Assembly (NCBI GenBank): GCA_009760855.2
Contig: WPIO01000012.1
Coordinates: 4,608,001-4,672,000 of the forward strand
Source of the DNA: Cristatella mucedo
Lineage: Eukaryota > Bryozoa > Phylactolaemata > Cristatellidae
Length of the DNA stretch: 64,000 bases
Direction: 5' to 3'
Made by a program: the position numbers and the translations under genes. Below, piece by piece: positions 9,930 through 21,684 of the stretch. The notes beneath the pieces are model-generated. The model was given only the letters and a program-made list of their open reading frames with translations. It was not told where the DNA came from and searched no databases. How positions within the stretch are numbered: position 1 is the stretch's first letter; every line of letters begins with the position of its first letter.

Positions 9930-11180
9930 ATTTACCCAGGCCGTCGCCGTTGATTGCTGGGCATTGCCCTCGCATGTACATTCAAGATTGGTTGATAGGA
10001 TGTGGTTGCACTTTTAACAGAGCACACTGTTACGGCAAGAAAAGTGTAATCGTCTCCCACCAGCTTTATTTGTTATTGTAACAGACAATCATAGATTGCT
10101 GTATTGTCTTGGGCAATTGCCATGGATTGCCTAAGGGGGAACGCGAAAAAGGACAGCATGCGCACCCACAGTGAGATTTATGTAGTAGGATAATTACAAA
10201 TTCAAACAGTCAATTTCCAGCAAATTTGAACCAGATTGCTGCAGAGACTGGGCCATTGCCGTCGATTGCCGTGCATAACCCTCGATTGTGCCTTTATCGA
10301 TTGCATAAAAGGATGTGGCTGCACTTTTAATGCAGTGCAGTGTAATACGCAAGAAAAGTTTGAGCTTCTCTCACCAACTGTCGGTGCATTTGTAACTCTC
10401 CGTTATGGATTGGCGTATTTCCCCGGGCCATTGCCGTCGACTGACGTGGGTTGCCGTTGATTGAATGCATACCATGGGTGAAAATTATATGCGCACAAAG
10501 GTACACGTTACGTGGAATGAGAGTTGCAGTTTATTGCAGCCAATCTTGTTGATTTTCCACGAATTTTGCTATCGGCCCCTAGCATTGCTGTTGATTGCCG
10601 TGCATTGCTGACAGTTACCAAACAAAGTATCTTGAAAGATCCACGGTTTTACTTTGAATGCAGCGCAATGTTATATGGAATGACGATCGAGGCTTCCACG
10701 CTGCCAATTTCTCTTTAATTCGTCGGGAATTGGGGTGTTGGCCCAGGACATTGCTGTCGATTGCAGTTCATTGCTCGCGATTGTACGTTCACGATTGGTT
10801 GAAGGGATTTGATTGCACTTTCAACACAGTGGGCTGTGACAGGTAAGATATATTTGATCTTGGCCCAGTCACTTTCCAGTGATTTGCGATGGACCATAAT
10901 GGATTGCCGTATTTGCCCGGGCCATCGCCTTCTGTTGCCATGCATTGCTCAAGATTAAACGGTCAGAGCTGGTTGAAAGCTTGTGTGCACGCAGTGAGAT
11001 TTTAGGTAGAATGAGAATTGGAGCTCGGTGCACCCGATTTATCGTCGAATTGCCACGGACTTTGGTATTGTTCCCTGCCATTTCTGTCAATTGCCATGTA
11101 TTGTTGACAATTAACGTGCAAAATAGCTTGAAAGTCCTACGGATTCAACAAGTCACCGCTAACCACCTCAATCCACTTTA
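9930..11180 (+). repeat. Satellite-like array, block I
   Basis: About eight monomers are spaced 150-175 bp apart, recognised by cores of the type CATTGCCGTCGATTGC at about 9951, 10118, 10255, 10428, 10580, 10748, 10920 and 11080. Between cores a conserved body recurs (GATTGG...TTGCAC.TTTAA, then GAGAATTGGAGCTC, then TTGCCACGGA). The part from 10570 to 11180 corresponds monomer by monomer to 14087-14660 and 16117-16690. Confidence 0.8.
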
Positions 11181-11344
11181 ATTAGGCTAACATCGGAAAG
11201 ACATTAGCGTTACCGAGATCATATTTTGAACTGATATTGTAGCCCACGTTCGATTGTATCTATTCAGCAAATTGCATGTCCCAGTGTACGCTTAAGCAAA
11301 TGAGCTTCAACGCCAGATACCTGAACCGCATATCAAACTAGGCT

Positions 11345-11650
11345 ACGGGTACAATGCACCCAGGAAATCTCTCGAGATTCCGCTCCCGCGTTTTCGAGAA
11401 GTCGACTGAAATAGCGTTGCAGTGGCCCCGGCCAATACCGAATTTCACTTCATTCAACCGCGCGAAACGAAAGAAATTGTGTTCGAAAAGCTTCTGCCCT
11501 TGCTTATAACAGCACACTTTGTGAAAATTTCATTTAAAAAGTTTCAATTGCATTGGCAGGGCTGTTCTCGTGCAATGCGCTGCAATCGATTGCAGTCGCC
11601 TGCGATTGTACCACAATTCATTTCTATCCACCGAATCATTTGGTAGGACA
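11345..11650 (-). repeat. Inverted satellite monomers
   Basis: The reverse complement of this stretch matches 17680-17940 and 15640-15900, including GGAATCTCACGA.GTTTTCTGGGTAC and GGTATTGGCC.GGGCCACTGCA. It is therefore the end of the higher-order unit in inverted orientation. It lies next to unrelated sequence on both sides (11181-11344 and 11651 on). Confidence 0.75.
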
Positions 11651-11679
11651 AAAAAGCATATGAGTAAGCGTTGATAACA

Positions 11680-11930
11680 ATAAGAATAATATATTTGTAT
11701 AGCACCTTCAGAGAACATTACCTCTTTCCAGACACTTTACGTTTGGTGCAAACGAAACATTGTCTAATTGTTAATGGTAGCATACTCAATCTCAGCAAGT
11801 AAAACATACTCAATCTCAACAAGTATACTAAGGTTAGAGGTGACTGTACACATTGATCAGCCGCGAACCTCAGGAGCTGCTTAAGCAAAATAAAGTTATG
11901 ACCGGATATGCTTTGGTCAAGAATCAATCT
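11680..11930 (-). mobile_element. LINE A 3' tail fragment
   Basis: The minus-strand terminal hairpin (AAGTGTCTGGAAAGAGGTAA...GGTGCTATACAA) is followed inward by the LINE A 3' UTR equivalent (GGTTAGAGGTGAC on the plus strand). The copy is non-coding and 5'-truncated. Confidence 0.65.
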
Positions 11931-12009
11931 TGCAAATATCTCATTAATTACTTTATAATGTAAAGATAATAGATCTTGTTTTATTGCTGGTTGAGCATAG
12001 GATAGAGAG

Positions 12010-12470
12010 CGAAGTTCCTACGCTAACCGAAGGCCCACCACGGCTTGGCTCCTTCGCATCTAGCTGAACTGCTGCACCAGTTTCAGCCTCTTCACGCCCT
12101 CAGGTCTTGTATGGAAAATAAATTAGCTGTTCCACTCCTCATCTTAAAGACTCTTGGCGAGAGAAGCTTTAGCTCTGCAGGTCGTAGACTGGGGAACTCT
12201 CTTCACAATTCTAAGGAAAGACAACTACCTTCCTGCTGCCGACTATGGCTCATCCTTTTCAGCGGTCCTGAGCAGCTAGTTTCATGCTACTCACTACCTC
12301 AACTGCTCTCCTGACTCTGCTATGCTTCCTGCTTTCTCTTTGTTGCGTGAGACGAAGTCTGTTAGCTACCGAATGCGTACCGAAAGACGCTTAGGCTGTG
12401 AGTGCAATATACAAAACTCTCCTGCGTAACACCGACATAGTCTTTATGAAGTTACAGACGGAGATGCATC
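12010..12470 (+). mobile_element. LINE B 3' fragment, plus strand
   Basis: The translation carries HLAELLHQFQPLHALRSC and LKTLGERSFSSAGRRL, matching the LINE B C-terminus of 18474-19046 (minus strand). The 3' end is AGTTACAGACGGAGAT. It has frame damage and is 5'-truncated. Confidence 0.8.
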
Positions 12471-12479
12471 GCTGTTATG

Positions 12480-12945
12480 ATACGTTAAAATAGAGTGATC
12501 GAGTAATGTAAGTACGATAAACAAGGAACAAAATCTTATGAACGCAAAGGGATAATGTCGAGCGTAATTGCATTACTCTCTGTGTAACACAAACTATTAC
12601 GGAGGTTATGTACGGAAAGAAAACCGTCAGGTATATCGATCGGCGCCGTACATGACACCACAAGAGCAACAAACAGTACAAAAATCCACGCATCTTTGCA
12701 CTGCCTTTGCACGTATAGTGAGCATGAAGGTACACCTTTTTTTTCCAAGCCAGACCTTGGCGGGTAGAGCATGCGAGAACTTAATGCATAAGAAAAAGGA
12801 CTTGAATTGAAATCGCGAAGAAGCAACATCGACGCATTTACCTTATAAGTGAATGCATGCACATGCAGGTGATCGTCAATGTCGCCGATCGCTTCGTTGT
12901 CCTGACTATCGCGCCGAGTCAGATTCTCGTTGCCGAAAACAATAT
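12480..12945. other. No gene recognised
   Basis: Short overlapping reading frames occur on both strands without family signatures. I see no repeat I can name. Confidence 0.4.
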
Positions 12946-12949
12946 ACGA

Positions 12950-13190
12950 CCGATTGCCGGTCTACCGGCCTATGCCGTCGAGCGCTTACAGTTGGTTCGA
13001 AACTCGGCATCTAAGCTTGTCTGTCATGTGTGTGGTAGTTGTCACATCACACCACGTCTCGCCGACCTGCACTGGCTCCCATTAAAGCAGTGCATCGACT
13101 TCAAGGTTGTATCGCTGACTGGTAAGTCCCTTCATTCTTTTGCTCCAGCCTACCTTTAACATCTACTCCCCCACCAGGCTAAGCGTTGTA
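12950..13190 (+). mobile_element. LINE A fragment
   Basis: The translation AGLPAYAVERLQLVRNSASK, then CHITPRLADLHWLPLKQ, matches the LINE A RT C-terminal region. It is truncated on both sides. An inverted satellite core follows at about 13243 (CATGGCAATCGACGGCAATA). Confidence 0.75.
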
Positions 13191-13349
13191 CCATCTGCTT
13201 TTGGTAATCTAGTCGTTTACCTACACTCGTACGAAAGTCATGGCAATCGACGGCAATAGCCAGGCATTCATTGAAATATTGATATTACATTAGATATAAC
13301 ATCGCACTTTAACAAAGTACGATGTTATACTTAAGCTTTGCATGGCCAA

Positions 13350-16300
13350 GCAGCAGTCAATTTTCGACGGATTGCAGAAGATTGTTGTATTGGTATATGC
13401 CATTGCCATTGATTGCAATGCAGTGACCGGAAGCTAGCATTACCAATTGTATTTCCTGGGTGCACCAAAAATAAAGTATACAAGAATGAGAAATCTAAAT
13501 GGACGTGTCACCCAGCAGCGTCCAGTCTATTTTTAACGGACCGTTATAGATTTCCGTGTTTCCCAGGCCGCTGCCGTCGATTGAAAGGATACCATTTCAA
13601 TTTTTAATACTGCGAACTGTAATACGAAAGAAAAGATTGCGATACATTGCCCAAAAGTAAATTCGCAAAATGGCAACATATACGTATACAAGTGAGCGTT
13701 ATGTGGTATGATAATTCCAAATTTAAATAGCCAATTTCCGACAAATTTGAAACAGATTGCTACAGATGCCGGGCAATTGCCTTCAATTGCCGTTCATTGT
13801 CCTCGATTGTGCGTCATCGATTGTTTAATGGATGCAATTGCACTATTAATGCAGTATAGTGCAATATGCAAGAAAAAATGGAGCTTCTCTCAGCTACCGT
13901 CGGTCCATTTATAGGAGACCGTTATGGATTGAAGTTTTCCCCGGACCATTGCTGTCAATTGCCGTGCGTTTCCGTCAACCGAACGCGCACAATGGGTGAA
14001 AAGTGCTCTCGAGCACACTTGCATGTTATGTGATATGGGAGTTGCGGTTTATTACAGCCAATCTTGTCAACTTTCCTCGGATTTCGCTATCGGCACCGAC
14101 CATTGCTGTAGATTGCCGTGCATTGTTGACTATTAATGAGCATAGGATTTTGAAAATGCCACGATTTTACTTTGGGCGCAGCGGAATTGTATGTATACTG
14201 ACCATTGGGGCATTGAGCTGCCAATCTCTCGTCAATACGCCGCGATTTCGGATTTTGGCCTGGGCCATTGCAATTAATTGCCATTGATTGCTGGCGATTG
14301 TACTACTGCGATTGGTTGAAAAGATGGGATTGCACATTAAACAGTGTGCTGTGATAGGTAAGATAAATTTGATCTTGGCCCAATCACTTTCTGGTGATTT
14401 TCTAAGGCTTATAATGGATTGCCGTATTGCCAGGCCATTGCCGTTGATTGCCATGTATTGCTCAAGATTAAACCGTCAGAGTGGGTTGAAAGTATGTTCG
14501 TGGACAGTGAGATTTTACGTGGAATGCGAGTTGGAGCTTGGTAAATCCAATTTCTCGTCAATTTGCCACGGATTTTTGTATTGGTTCATGCCATTGCTGT
14601 CGGTTGCCGTGCGTTGTTGACAATTAACGTGCATAATAGCCTGAAAGTCCTAAGATTCCATTTTTAGCTCAAAGAAATGTGAAATGCGATGACACTTTGC
14701 TCTTCGTGCAGCCAACTTGAGGTGGACTTGCGGCGGATTAGAGTGAATTGCTGCATCGAGCCGAGCTGTTGTCGTATATTGCCACGCATTGCCCAAGATT
14801 GTACGAGTGAAATTTTTTCAATAACGTAGTTGAATTTAAACAGTAGGCTTTGCAGCATGCAGTCAAAATTAAAGCATTGCGAAACCGATTTCAGGGCATT
14901 GTGCATCAGATTGCTGTAGATTGCAATGTATGCTCGGGTTATTGCAGTCGATTGCCGGGCATTGCTGCCGAGTGATCGAGGTGATTGTAGTGAAATTGTG
15001 CAATTACATAATCACTGAAGATTAGAGCAACGTGCGAGCTTGAAGTGTACGTATTCTGGTCGTTTTGAGGCGGGTTGCAGTGGATTTACGTACTCTCGCG
15101 GGCCATGGCAATCGATTGCAATGCATTGCTAAAGAATGGTCAAGGCAATTACTGTGAAATTATGCGAGTACACAATAAATAACCTAAGAGTAGAGCAGCG
15201 TGCAATCATAATTAGAGCTTCTTGTACACGTGTTCTGGTTTCAGTGCGGCGGATTTCTGCGAATTTAGTGGGATAGCAGTATCGGACCGGGCCGTTGCAG
15301 TTGATTGCAGTGTATTGCGTGAGAACGCTCATGCAAAATGGAGCGGATGTTTCTGGGTGCACTTTGAACTAAGTGTAGTCTTACATGCAAAGTCAATTAG
15401 CACTTTACGGTGGCGATTTAAGGATGATTTGCCGTGGAAAAGAGTGGATTGCCATACTTTCTTAAGGTCATTTCAGGCAATTTTCGGCCATTGCCATAGA
15501 GCGAAGACACACAATTTTTTTTTATTTTACGTGGGTATGCACACAGTACGGTGCACTTCAATAGGAAATAAAAATTGGAGCTCGGCTCAAAATATTTCAA
15601 TTTTGTTACTGCGAATTCGGTGTTTGGAAGTGGATTGTGGTATTGGCCCGGGCTACTGCAGTCCGTTGCGGCGCATTGCTTGAGAACGGCCGTGATAATG
15701 ACAGTTAGAATTTTTAAATGAAACTTTCGCAGAATGTGTTGTCATATACAATAAAATTGAAGATTTTCGAACAGCATTTCTTTCGTTGTCCGATGGAAAG
15801 CATTAGATTGCCGGGTTGCCCCAGGCTACAGCAGGATTATTTCAACAGACTTCGCGAAAAAGCTTGAGCGGAATCTCACAAGATTTCCTGGGTACATCAC
15901 GCAATCGACGGCAATATTCCGGGGAAATACGTCAATTCATAACGGTCAGTTACAAATGGACCGACAATTGCTGAGAGAAGCTCAGACTTTTCAAACGTAT
16001 TGCACTACACTGCATTAAAAGTACGGCCACATTCTTTTATACAACCGACAAAGCTGCGATCGAGGGCAATGCATGGCAATCGACGGCAGCGGCCCGGTCT
16101 GTGCAGGAACCTTTTGCTATCGGCCCCTACCATTGCTGTTGATTGTCGTGTATTGCTGACAGTTAACAAAAAATGCATCTCGAAAGTTCCACGGTTTTGC
16201 TTTGGACGCAGCGGAATGTTATATGCCATGACAATTGAGGCTTCCGCACTGCCAATTTCTCTTCAATTCACCGGAAATTGGGGTATTGGCCCAGGACGTT

Positions 16301-18410
16301 GCTGTCGATTGCAATTCATAGCTCGCGATTGTACGTTCACGATTGGTTGAGAGGATTTGATTACACTGTAAACACATTTGGCTATGACAGATAAGATAAA
16401 TTTGATCGTGGCCCAGTCACTTTCCAGTGATTTGCGATGGACCATAATGAATGGCTGTATTTGCCCGTGCCATTGCCGTTGATTGCCATGCATTTCCAAG
16501 ATTGAACAGTCAGAGCTGGTTGAAAGTATGGGTGCACGCAGTGAGATATTGCGTGGAATGAGAATTGGAGCTTGGTGCACCCCATTTCTCGTCAATTTGC
16601 CACGGATTTCGGTATTGTTCCATGCCATTGCTGTCAATTGACGTGTATTTCTGACAATTAACGTGCAAAATAGCTTGAAAGTCCTACGATTTCCTTGTTA
16701 GCACAAAGAAACGTGAAATGCAATGACAATCAGCACTTCATGTGGCCAATTTAGTGTCAACTTGCCATGGGTTGTAGTGGATTGCTCCATCGAGCTGAGC
16801 CGTTGCCGTAGATTGCCATGCACTGCCCTGATAGTGTAAGAGCGCAATTGCTTAAAATGATGTGGTTGAATTTAACCAGTGTGCTTTGTAAACAAGCATT
16901 AAAAATTGAAGCATTGCGAAACCGATTTCAGGGCATTTTGCATCAGATTGCTGTAAATTGAGGTATTGACCGGGCTATTGCAGTCAATTGCAGTGAATTG
17001 CTGCCGAATAATCGAGGCGAATGGTATGAAATTGTGGAATTTCATAACAATTAAATATTAGAGCAACGTGCAATCACGATTAGAGCTTAAAGTGTAGGCA
17101 TTCTGGTCGTTTTTCGGCGGGTTTCGGTACATTGACGTACTGGCCCGGGCAGTTGCAGTCGATTGCAGTGCATTGCTGCAGAATTGCAGAGGCAATTACA
17201 GTAAAGTTATGCGTGTACACAATAACCGAAGAGAAGAGCAGCGTGGAATTATAATTAGAGCTTCTAGTGTACGCATTCTGGTTGCTGTGTGGCGAATTGC
17301 AGTGGATTGATGTGGATTGCAGCATTGGACCAGGCCGTTGCAGTCGATTGCAAATCATTGCATGAGAACGCGTGTGCACAATGAAGCGAATTTTTGTGGG
17401 TGCTCTTTGAACTTGGTCTGGACCTAAATGCAATGTCAGTTAGAGCTTCGCGATGGCGATTTGAGGATGATTTGCAGTGCAATAGAGTGGATTGCCGTAA
17501 CTTTCCAGGTCATTTCAGGCAATTGTGGCTCATTGCCACACTGCGAAAATGCACAATTTTTTTTTATTTTACGTGGTTGTGCAGCCAACATAGTAAATTT
17601 TAATATGCAATAAGAACTGGAGCTCAGCGAAATTTATTTTGATTTTGTATGCCATGGATTTGGTGAATTGAAGCGGATAGGGGTATTGTGCGGGATACTG
17701 CAGTCGATCGTTGTGCATAGCACGGGAACGGCCGTGCTGATGCAAGTAAAAATTTTCAATGCTATTGTCGCAGAGTGTGCTGCCGTACACAATAAAAAAG
17801 AGCTTTTTGATCAGGATTTGTTTCGTTGCGTGGTGGAACGCAGTGGATTGCGGTATTGGCCTGGGCCACTGCAATCTTATTTCAGTGGACTTGATGAGAA
17901 AGCGTGAGCGGAATCTCACGACGTTTTCTGGGTACCTTTTACGTGTAGCATAGTTTGATATTCCAAACTTTTTGGAGCTGCGTGCAGCTGATTTGTGGTG
18001 GATTTGAGGGGAACTAGAATGGATCGTGGTGGATTGCGGTACAGGCGTCCGTCGTCAAAGCTTATTTTCATAATTTTTCGAGAGCGCAGCGACATGAAAT
18101 TTGGCGGACAGATACATTTGACTGGGTACTACAATAACAGCCAACAAATTTGAGCTCGGCAACGCTTACGTCTGGTCGTCGTTAGCCTAATTATTGTCGA
18201 CTGCGATGGATTGTGGCAGATTGTGGTGATTTGCCAAACCCGTGGATTTGAATAGAGCTAAACCGGATTGCGGCTGATTGCTGTACAGACATCCGGCGTT
18301 GAAAGTCATTTACACAAGTGTGCTTGCGCTCAGGGACATGAAATTTGCTAGATAGATCTAACCGAACGCGTACTAAAATAGTGGCACAAAATATGAGCTC
18401 GGCAAGGCGG
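13350..18410 (+). repeat. Satellite-like array, block II/III, ~170-bp monomers
   Basis: Cores recur at about 13400, 13570, 13770, 13945, 14100, 14265, 14432, 14590, 14765, 14937, 15103, 15288, 15480, 15650 and so on, a mean spacing near 170 bp. Within a core ATTGC boxes lie 10 bp apart. The stretch 14087-15895 corresponds collinearly to 16117-17935 (offset 2030-2042 bp), so a second-order repeat about 12 monomers long is present. Between these copies, 15895-16110 is an inverted monomer pair matching the reverse complement of 10236-10440. From 17990 to 18410 the units become longer and more diverged, sharing the block GACATGAAATTTG. Open frames here are fortuitous. Confidence 0.8.
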
Positions 18411-18423
18411 AGAGATGCTGCGA

Positions 18424-19622
18424 ATATGTATCTCCGTCTGTAACTCCACAAAGTCATAAAGACTATGTGGGTGTTACGTAGGAGAGTTTTGTATAGTGCA
18501 CTCACAGCCTAAGCGGCTTTCGGTACGTATTCGGTAGCCAACAGACTTCGTCTCACGAAATAAAGCGCAAGTGGGAAGCATAGCAGAGTCAGGAGAGCAG
18601 TTGAGGTAGTGAGTAGCATAGAAGTAGCAGCTCAGGACCGCTGAAAAGGATGTGCCATAGTCGGCAGTTGGAGAGTAGTTCTCGTTGCGCAAGAATTGTA
18701 GAAGCGAGTTCCACAGTCTAGGACCTGCAGAGCTAAAGCTTCTGCCGCCAACTGTCTTTAAGCGGAGGAATGGGTCAACTAATTTATTGTCCACACACGA
18801 CCTGAGGGCACGGACAGGCTGAAACTGGTGCAGCAGTTCAGCTAGGTAAGAAGGAGCCAAGCCGTGGCGGGCCTTGTGGGTCAGCATAAGAACTTTGCTC
18901 TGAATCCTTTGTTCAACCGGCAACCATCCTAGCTCTTTCAGCAATGGAGACACGTGCTCAAACCGCTGGGACTTGAATACCAGCCTTGCAGCCATATTCA
19001 TAGTCCGCTGTAGTGGCATAATAGCTTTCTTTGGCAGCCCAGCCAAAAGGGAACTACAATAATCAAGCCGAGACAGATCTAAGGAGCTAGTTAAATTTTT
19101 TACAAGCCAATGTGGGAGACAGCTCCTAATCTAGGATAGGGATCGGATGTGATGGCTAGCTGTAGAGACAGTCTTCTGAATGAAGCTTTTGAAATCAAGG
19201 CAGCTGTCAAACACGACACCTAAATTACGAGCACGTGGTGAAGGTCGCACAATAGCATCACCTATTAGAATAGCAAAGCCTTTTAATCCAGCCACACGTT
19301 TAGGTTGTCCAATGAGCAGTAGTTCGGTTTTATCGTCATTTAATTTCAGGAAGTTTTCCGACATCTAGGATCGAATATCGGCAAGGCAAGCATTCAGTTT
19401 CTCAGTTGCTGCAGCAGATTCCGACGGTTTGAATGACCAATACAACTGAGTATCGTCAGCATAGAAGTGATATCCTATTCCATGGGCCTTAATCACTTTT
19501 CCCAGAGGTTGTGTATAAATGGAGAACAGCAAGGGACCGAGTACAGACCCTTGAGGGACTCCACAGGTGACCGTTCTCGTGTCTGAGACCTGACCCCCAC
19601 ACGACACGGATTGAATACGATC
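18424..19622 (-). mobile_element. LINE B copy, 5'-truncated, minus strand
   Basis: This is a second L2/CR1-type LINE family. The minus-strand frames carry [12 protein letters not shown], the RT active site [36 protein letters not shown], then LGWLPVEQRIQSKVLMLTHK and SYLAELLHQFQP. A stop separates the YADD part (19365-19607) from the downstream part, and another separates 19131 from 19046. The 3' end on the plus strand is CTCCGTCTGTAACTCC. The copy ends near 19622, where the LINE A copy begins. Confidence 0.85.
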
Positions 19623-19683
19623 ATAAAAGTATGATTATGCAAGTCTACAGTGGAAATGGGCGCAAAAAGATAACGAGCACGCG

Positions 19684-20190
19684 CGGTTGAATTCGATCCG
19701 AAATCTGGGCACGAGAGAACGCACAGCCACTGCTGGGACCTCGCGCGAATTGGACGTGGCGGTAGACGATAACCACTGACCCTCATTTCACGAGTATTTT
19801 TTACGACACTAGGGACTCTGTATCGTTTGTGGTCCGTCACTCAGACGGATCAGATTTCGCACACGCACTGGCGCACACGAACTCACGCACGCACGCACAT
19901 ACACACACACACACACACATCAAACGCACACGTACACACACACACACACACACACCAGAGACACGCACACACATTTAATTATTATCCCCTAGCGGATCAA
20001 ACGGTTGCATTGGATCGGAAATCTGGGCACCCAAAAACGGACAATCTACGCAGGGGCCTCACTCGACGAAGACGCAACGGTCGATGGTAAATACCTGCCA
20101 ATCGACGCAAAATGTCTATGACGCTAGGGACGCTGGATACGCAAGACAAGTCTTAGGGGTATACTTCTTGGCGTCGGTCGCTCGGATGCG
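19684..20190 (+). promoter_or_regulatory. Tandem repeat in the LINE A 5' region
   Basis: Two related units begin CGGTTG.ATT.GATC.GAAATCTGGGCAC at about 19684 and 20000, and both run to ACGCTAGGGAC.CT / ACACTAGGGACTCT and a GTC.CTC.GA stretch. They are separated by CA-rich microsatellites (19894-19955). Tandem 5' monomers of this kind often carry the internal promoter in LINEs. That function is inferred here. Confidence 0.55.
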
Positions 20191-20317
20191 GCTTGGATTT
20201 TGCATGCACGTATATGTGTATATATTGACCGTAGCGCGTACGAAATTACGTGCCTATGGACATCTAAACGCTTATCGCTTCGGGCTTATGGGTCTCCCAC
20301 GCCGGCGGCTGCCTTAG

Positions 20318-21534
20318 CTTTGCCGGCGGCTAGTAACCTGCTTGTTAGTTATGATCGTCAGCAGCTGTTATCGCTTCGTCATCGCATATCAAATGCATTC
20401 CTAGATATTAATGTAGTTGCTAAGATTCATGAACTATGCATTAACAAAAGAAAAGCACCCCATAGCCGCCGCGGTGGCCGGATCCGCCAGCTCAGACGCC
20501 GCTCGTTGGGCGGAACCTGCAAGCTGAGTACCAGCTCGTTCGGTATTCCTAGCATTGTCTCGAACCGCTCAGCAGGCTCCCCCACATGCGTCACTGTAAA
20601 TTCCTCAAACTTAGTGGTCATCAAGCCTGTTGTAACCCCATCGGCCAGACTTAACGCTTGCCTTTGGAATCCTAGCTCAATGTGCAATAAACCTCTAGTA
20701 ATACGCGACCTTATTTCTGAAAATGGTATCTACCTGCTCGCCCTAACTGAAACTTGGCTGAAATCGATTAACTGTCCGACAATTAAAGACGCAACTCCAT
20801 CTGGTTTCTCGTTCTTTCACACCCCTAGATCAATCAAAACTGGAGGTGGAGTTGCTATTGTCGTGCGCTCGAAATTCAACTTCAAGCCATTTGCGGTACC
20901 CTCGAAGCAGTCTTTTGAATCAATTGTCTTGGTCTCACCCGAAAACAAGCTACCGATAGTGGCAGTAGTCTATCGCCCACCAGGTACCAAATCCTCCTTT
21001 ATCTCAGATTTCTCCGATCTCATTTTGATTCTGTGTGCAAGAAATCGATCCTTCCTCGTAATGGGTGATTTCAACGTTCACTTTGATAACTTATCTGACG
21101 CTTTCAGCACCGAATTTCGTGCATTGACTGACTCATTGTCTCTTGTGGCTCATGTGCATGGCCCTACCCACATCAAGGGTCACACACTCGACCAGATTTT
21201 CTCACATAGCTGCACTTTGTCATTACCAATTATTACAAAATCATGCTTATCTGACCACATGCAGATCTTATTCAATCTACAGTGTGTGCCCACACCCGCC
21301 TCTACAATAACCTGTGAATCACTAAACCTCAAGACCCTTGACATCGATGCTGTCCGTGCGAGAATATCTGCTTCACCTCTGCTGCTCAATCCTCCCTCCG
21401 ATCTGTCATCATTGGTAGATAGCTTCAACACGACACTAGCTGACACGCTAAACGAGTTTGCCCCTCTGAAAAAGCACACTGTGCGCCCCCCCCCCCCCCC
21501 GCCCAGACGGCCTATGGTTTACCTCAGACATTAA
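20318..21534 (+). pseudogene. LINE A N-terminus and AP endonuclease
   Basis: The frame opens with a Y.R..LLSLRH segment and a basic GGRIRQLRRRS stretch typical of L2-like ORFs. It continues into an exonuclease-endonuclease-phosphatase fold with visible catalytic motifs: LNACLWN, LALTETWL (Glu), VVYRPPG, VMGDFNVH (Asp/Asn), HTLDQIFS and CLSDH (Asp-His). The endonuclease nicks target DNA for target-primed reverse transcription. The frame is lost at the poly-C run at 21486-21500. The upstream ATG at 20200 is possible, but the start is not certain. Confidence 0.85.
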
Positions 21535-21684
21535 ACTAACCAAGTCTACTAAACGAAAGCTTGAAAAAGCATACAAAAGATCCTGACTAACTGTCCATCT
21601 AGAGGCATATGAAGACACAAGTCGTACCAATCGATCCTAGCAAAGGCCAAGTCTAGCTTCTATAGAAACATTGTTGAATCACAG

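Noticed and set aside
10236-17900. Many open frames of 60-150 codons on both strands in the satellite.
   Set aside because: They are phase-shifted translations of the same repeat, with no conserved reading frame between monomers and no domain motif.
9930-18410. Regularly spaced repeats suggested a CRISPR-like array.
   Set aside because: The repeats are long, degenerate and about 170 bp apart with homologous, not unique, intervals. No cas-like genes, and the context is eukaryotic.
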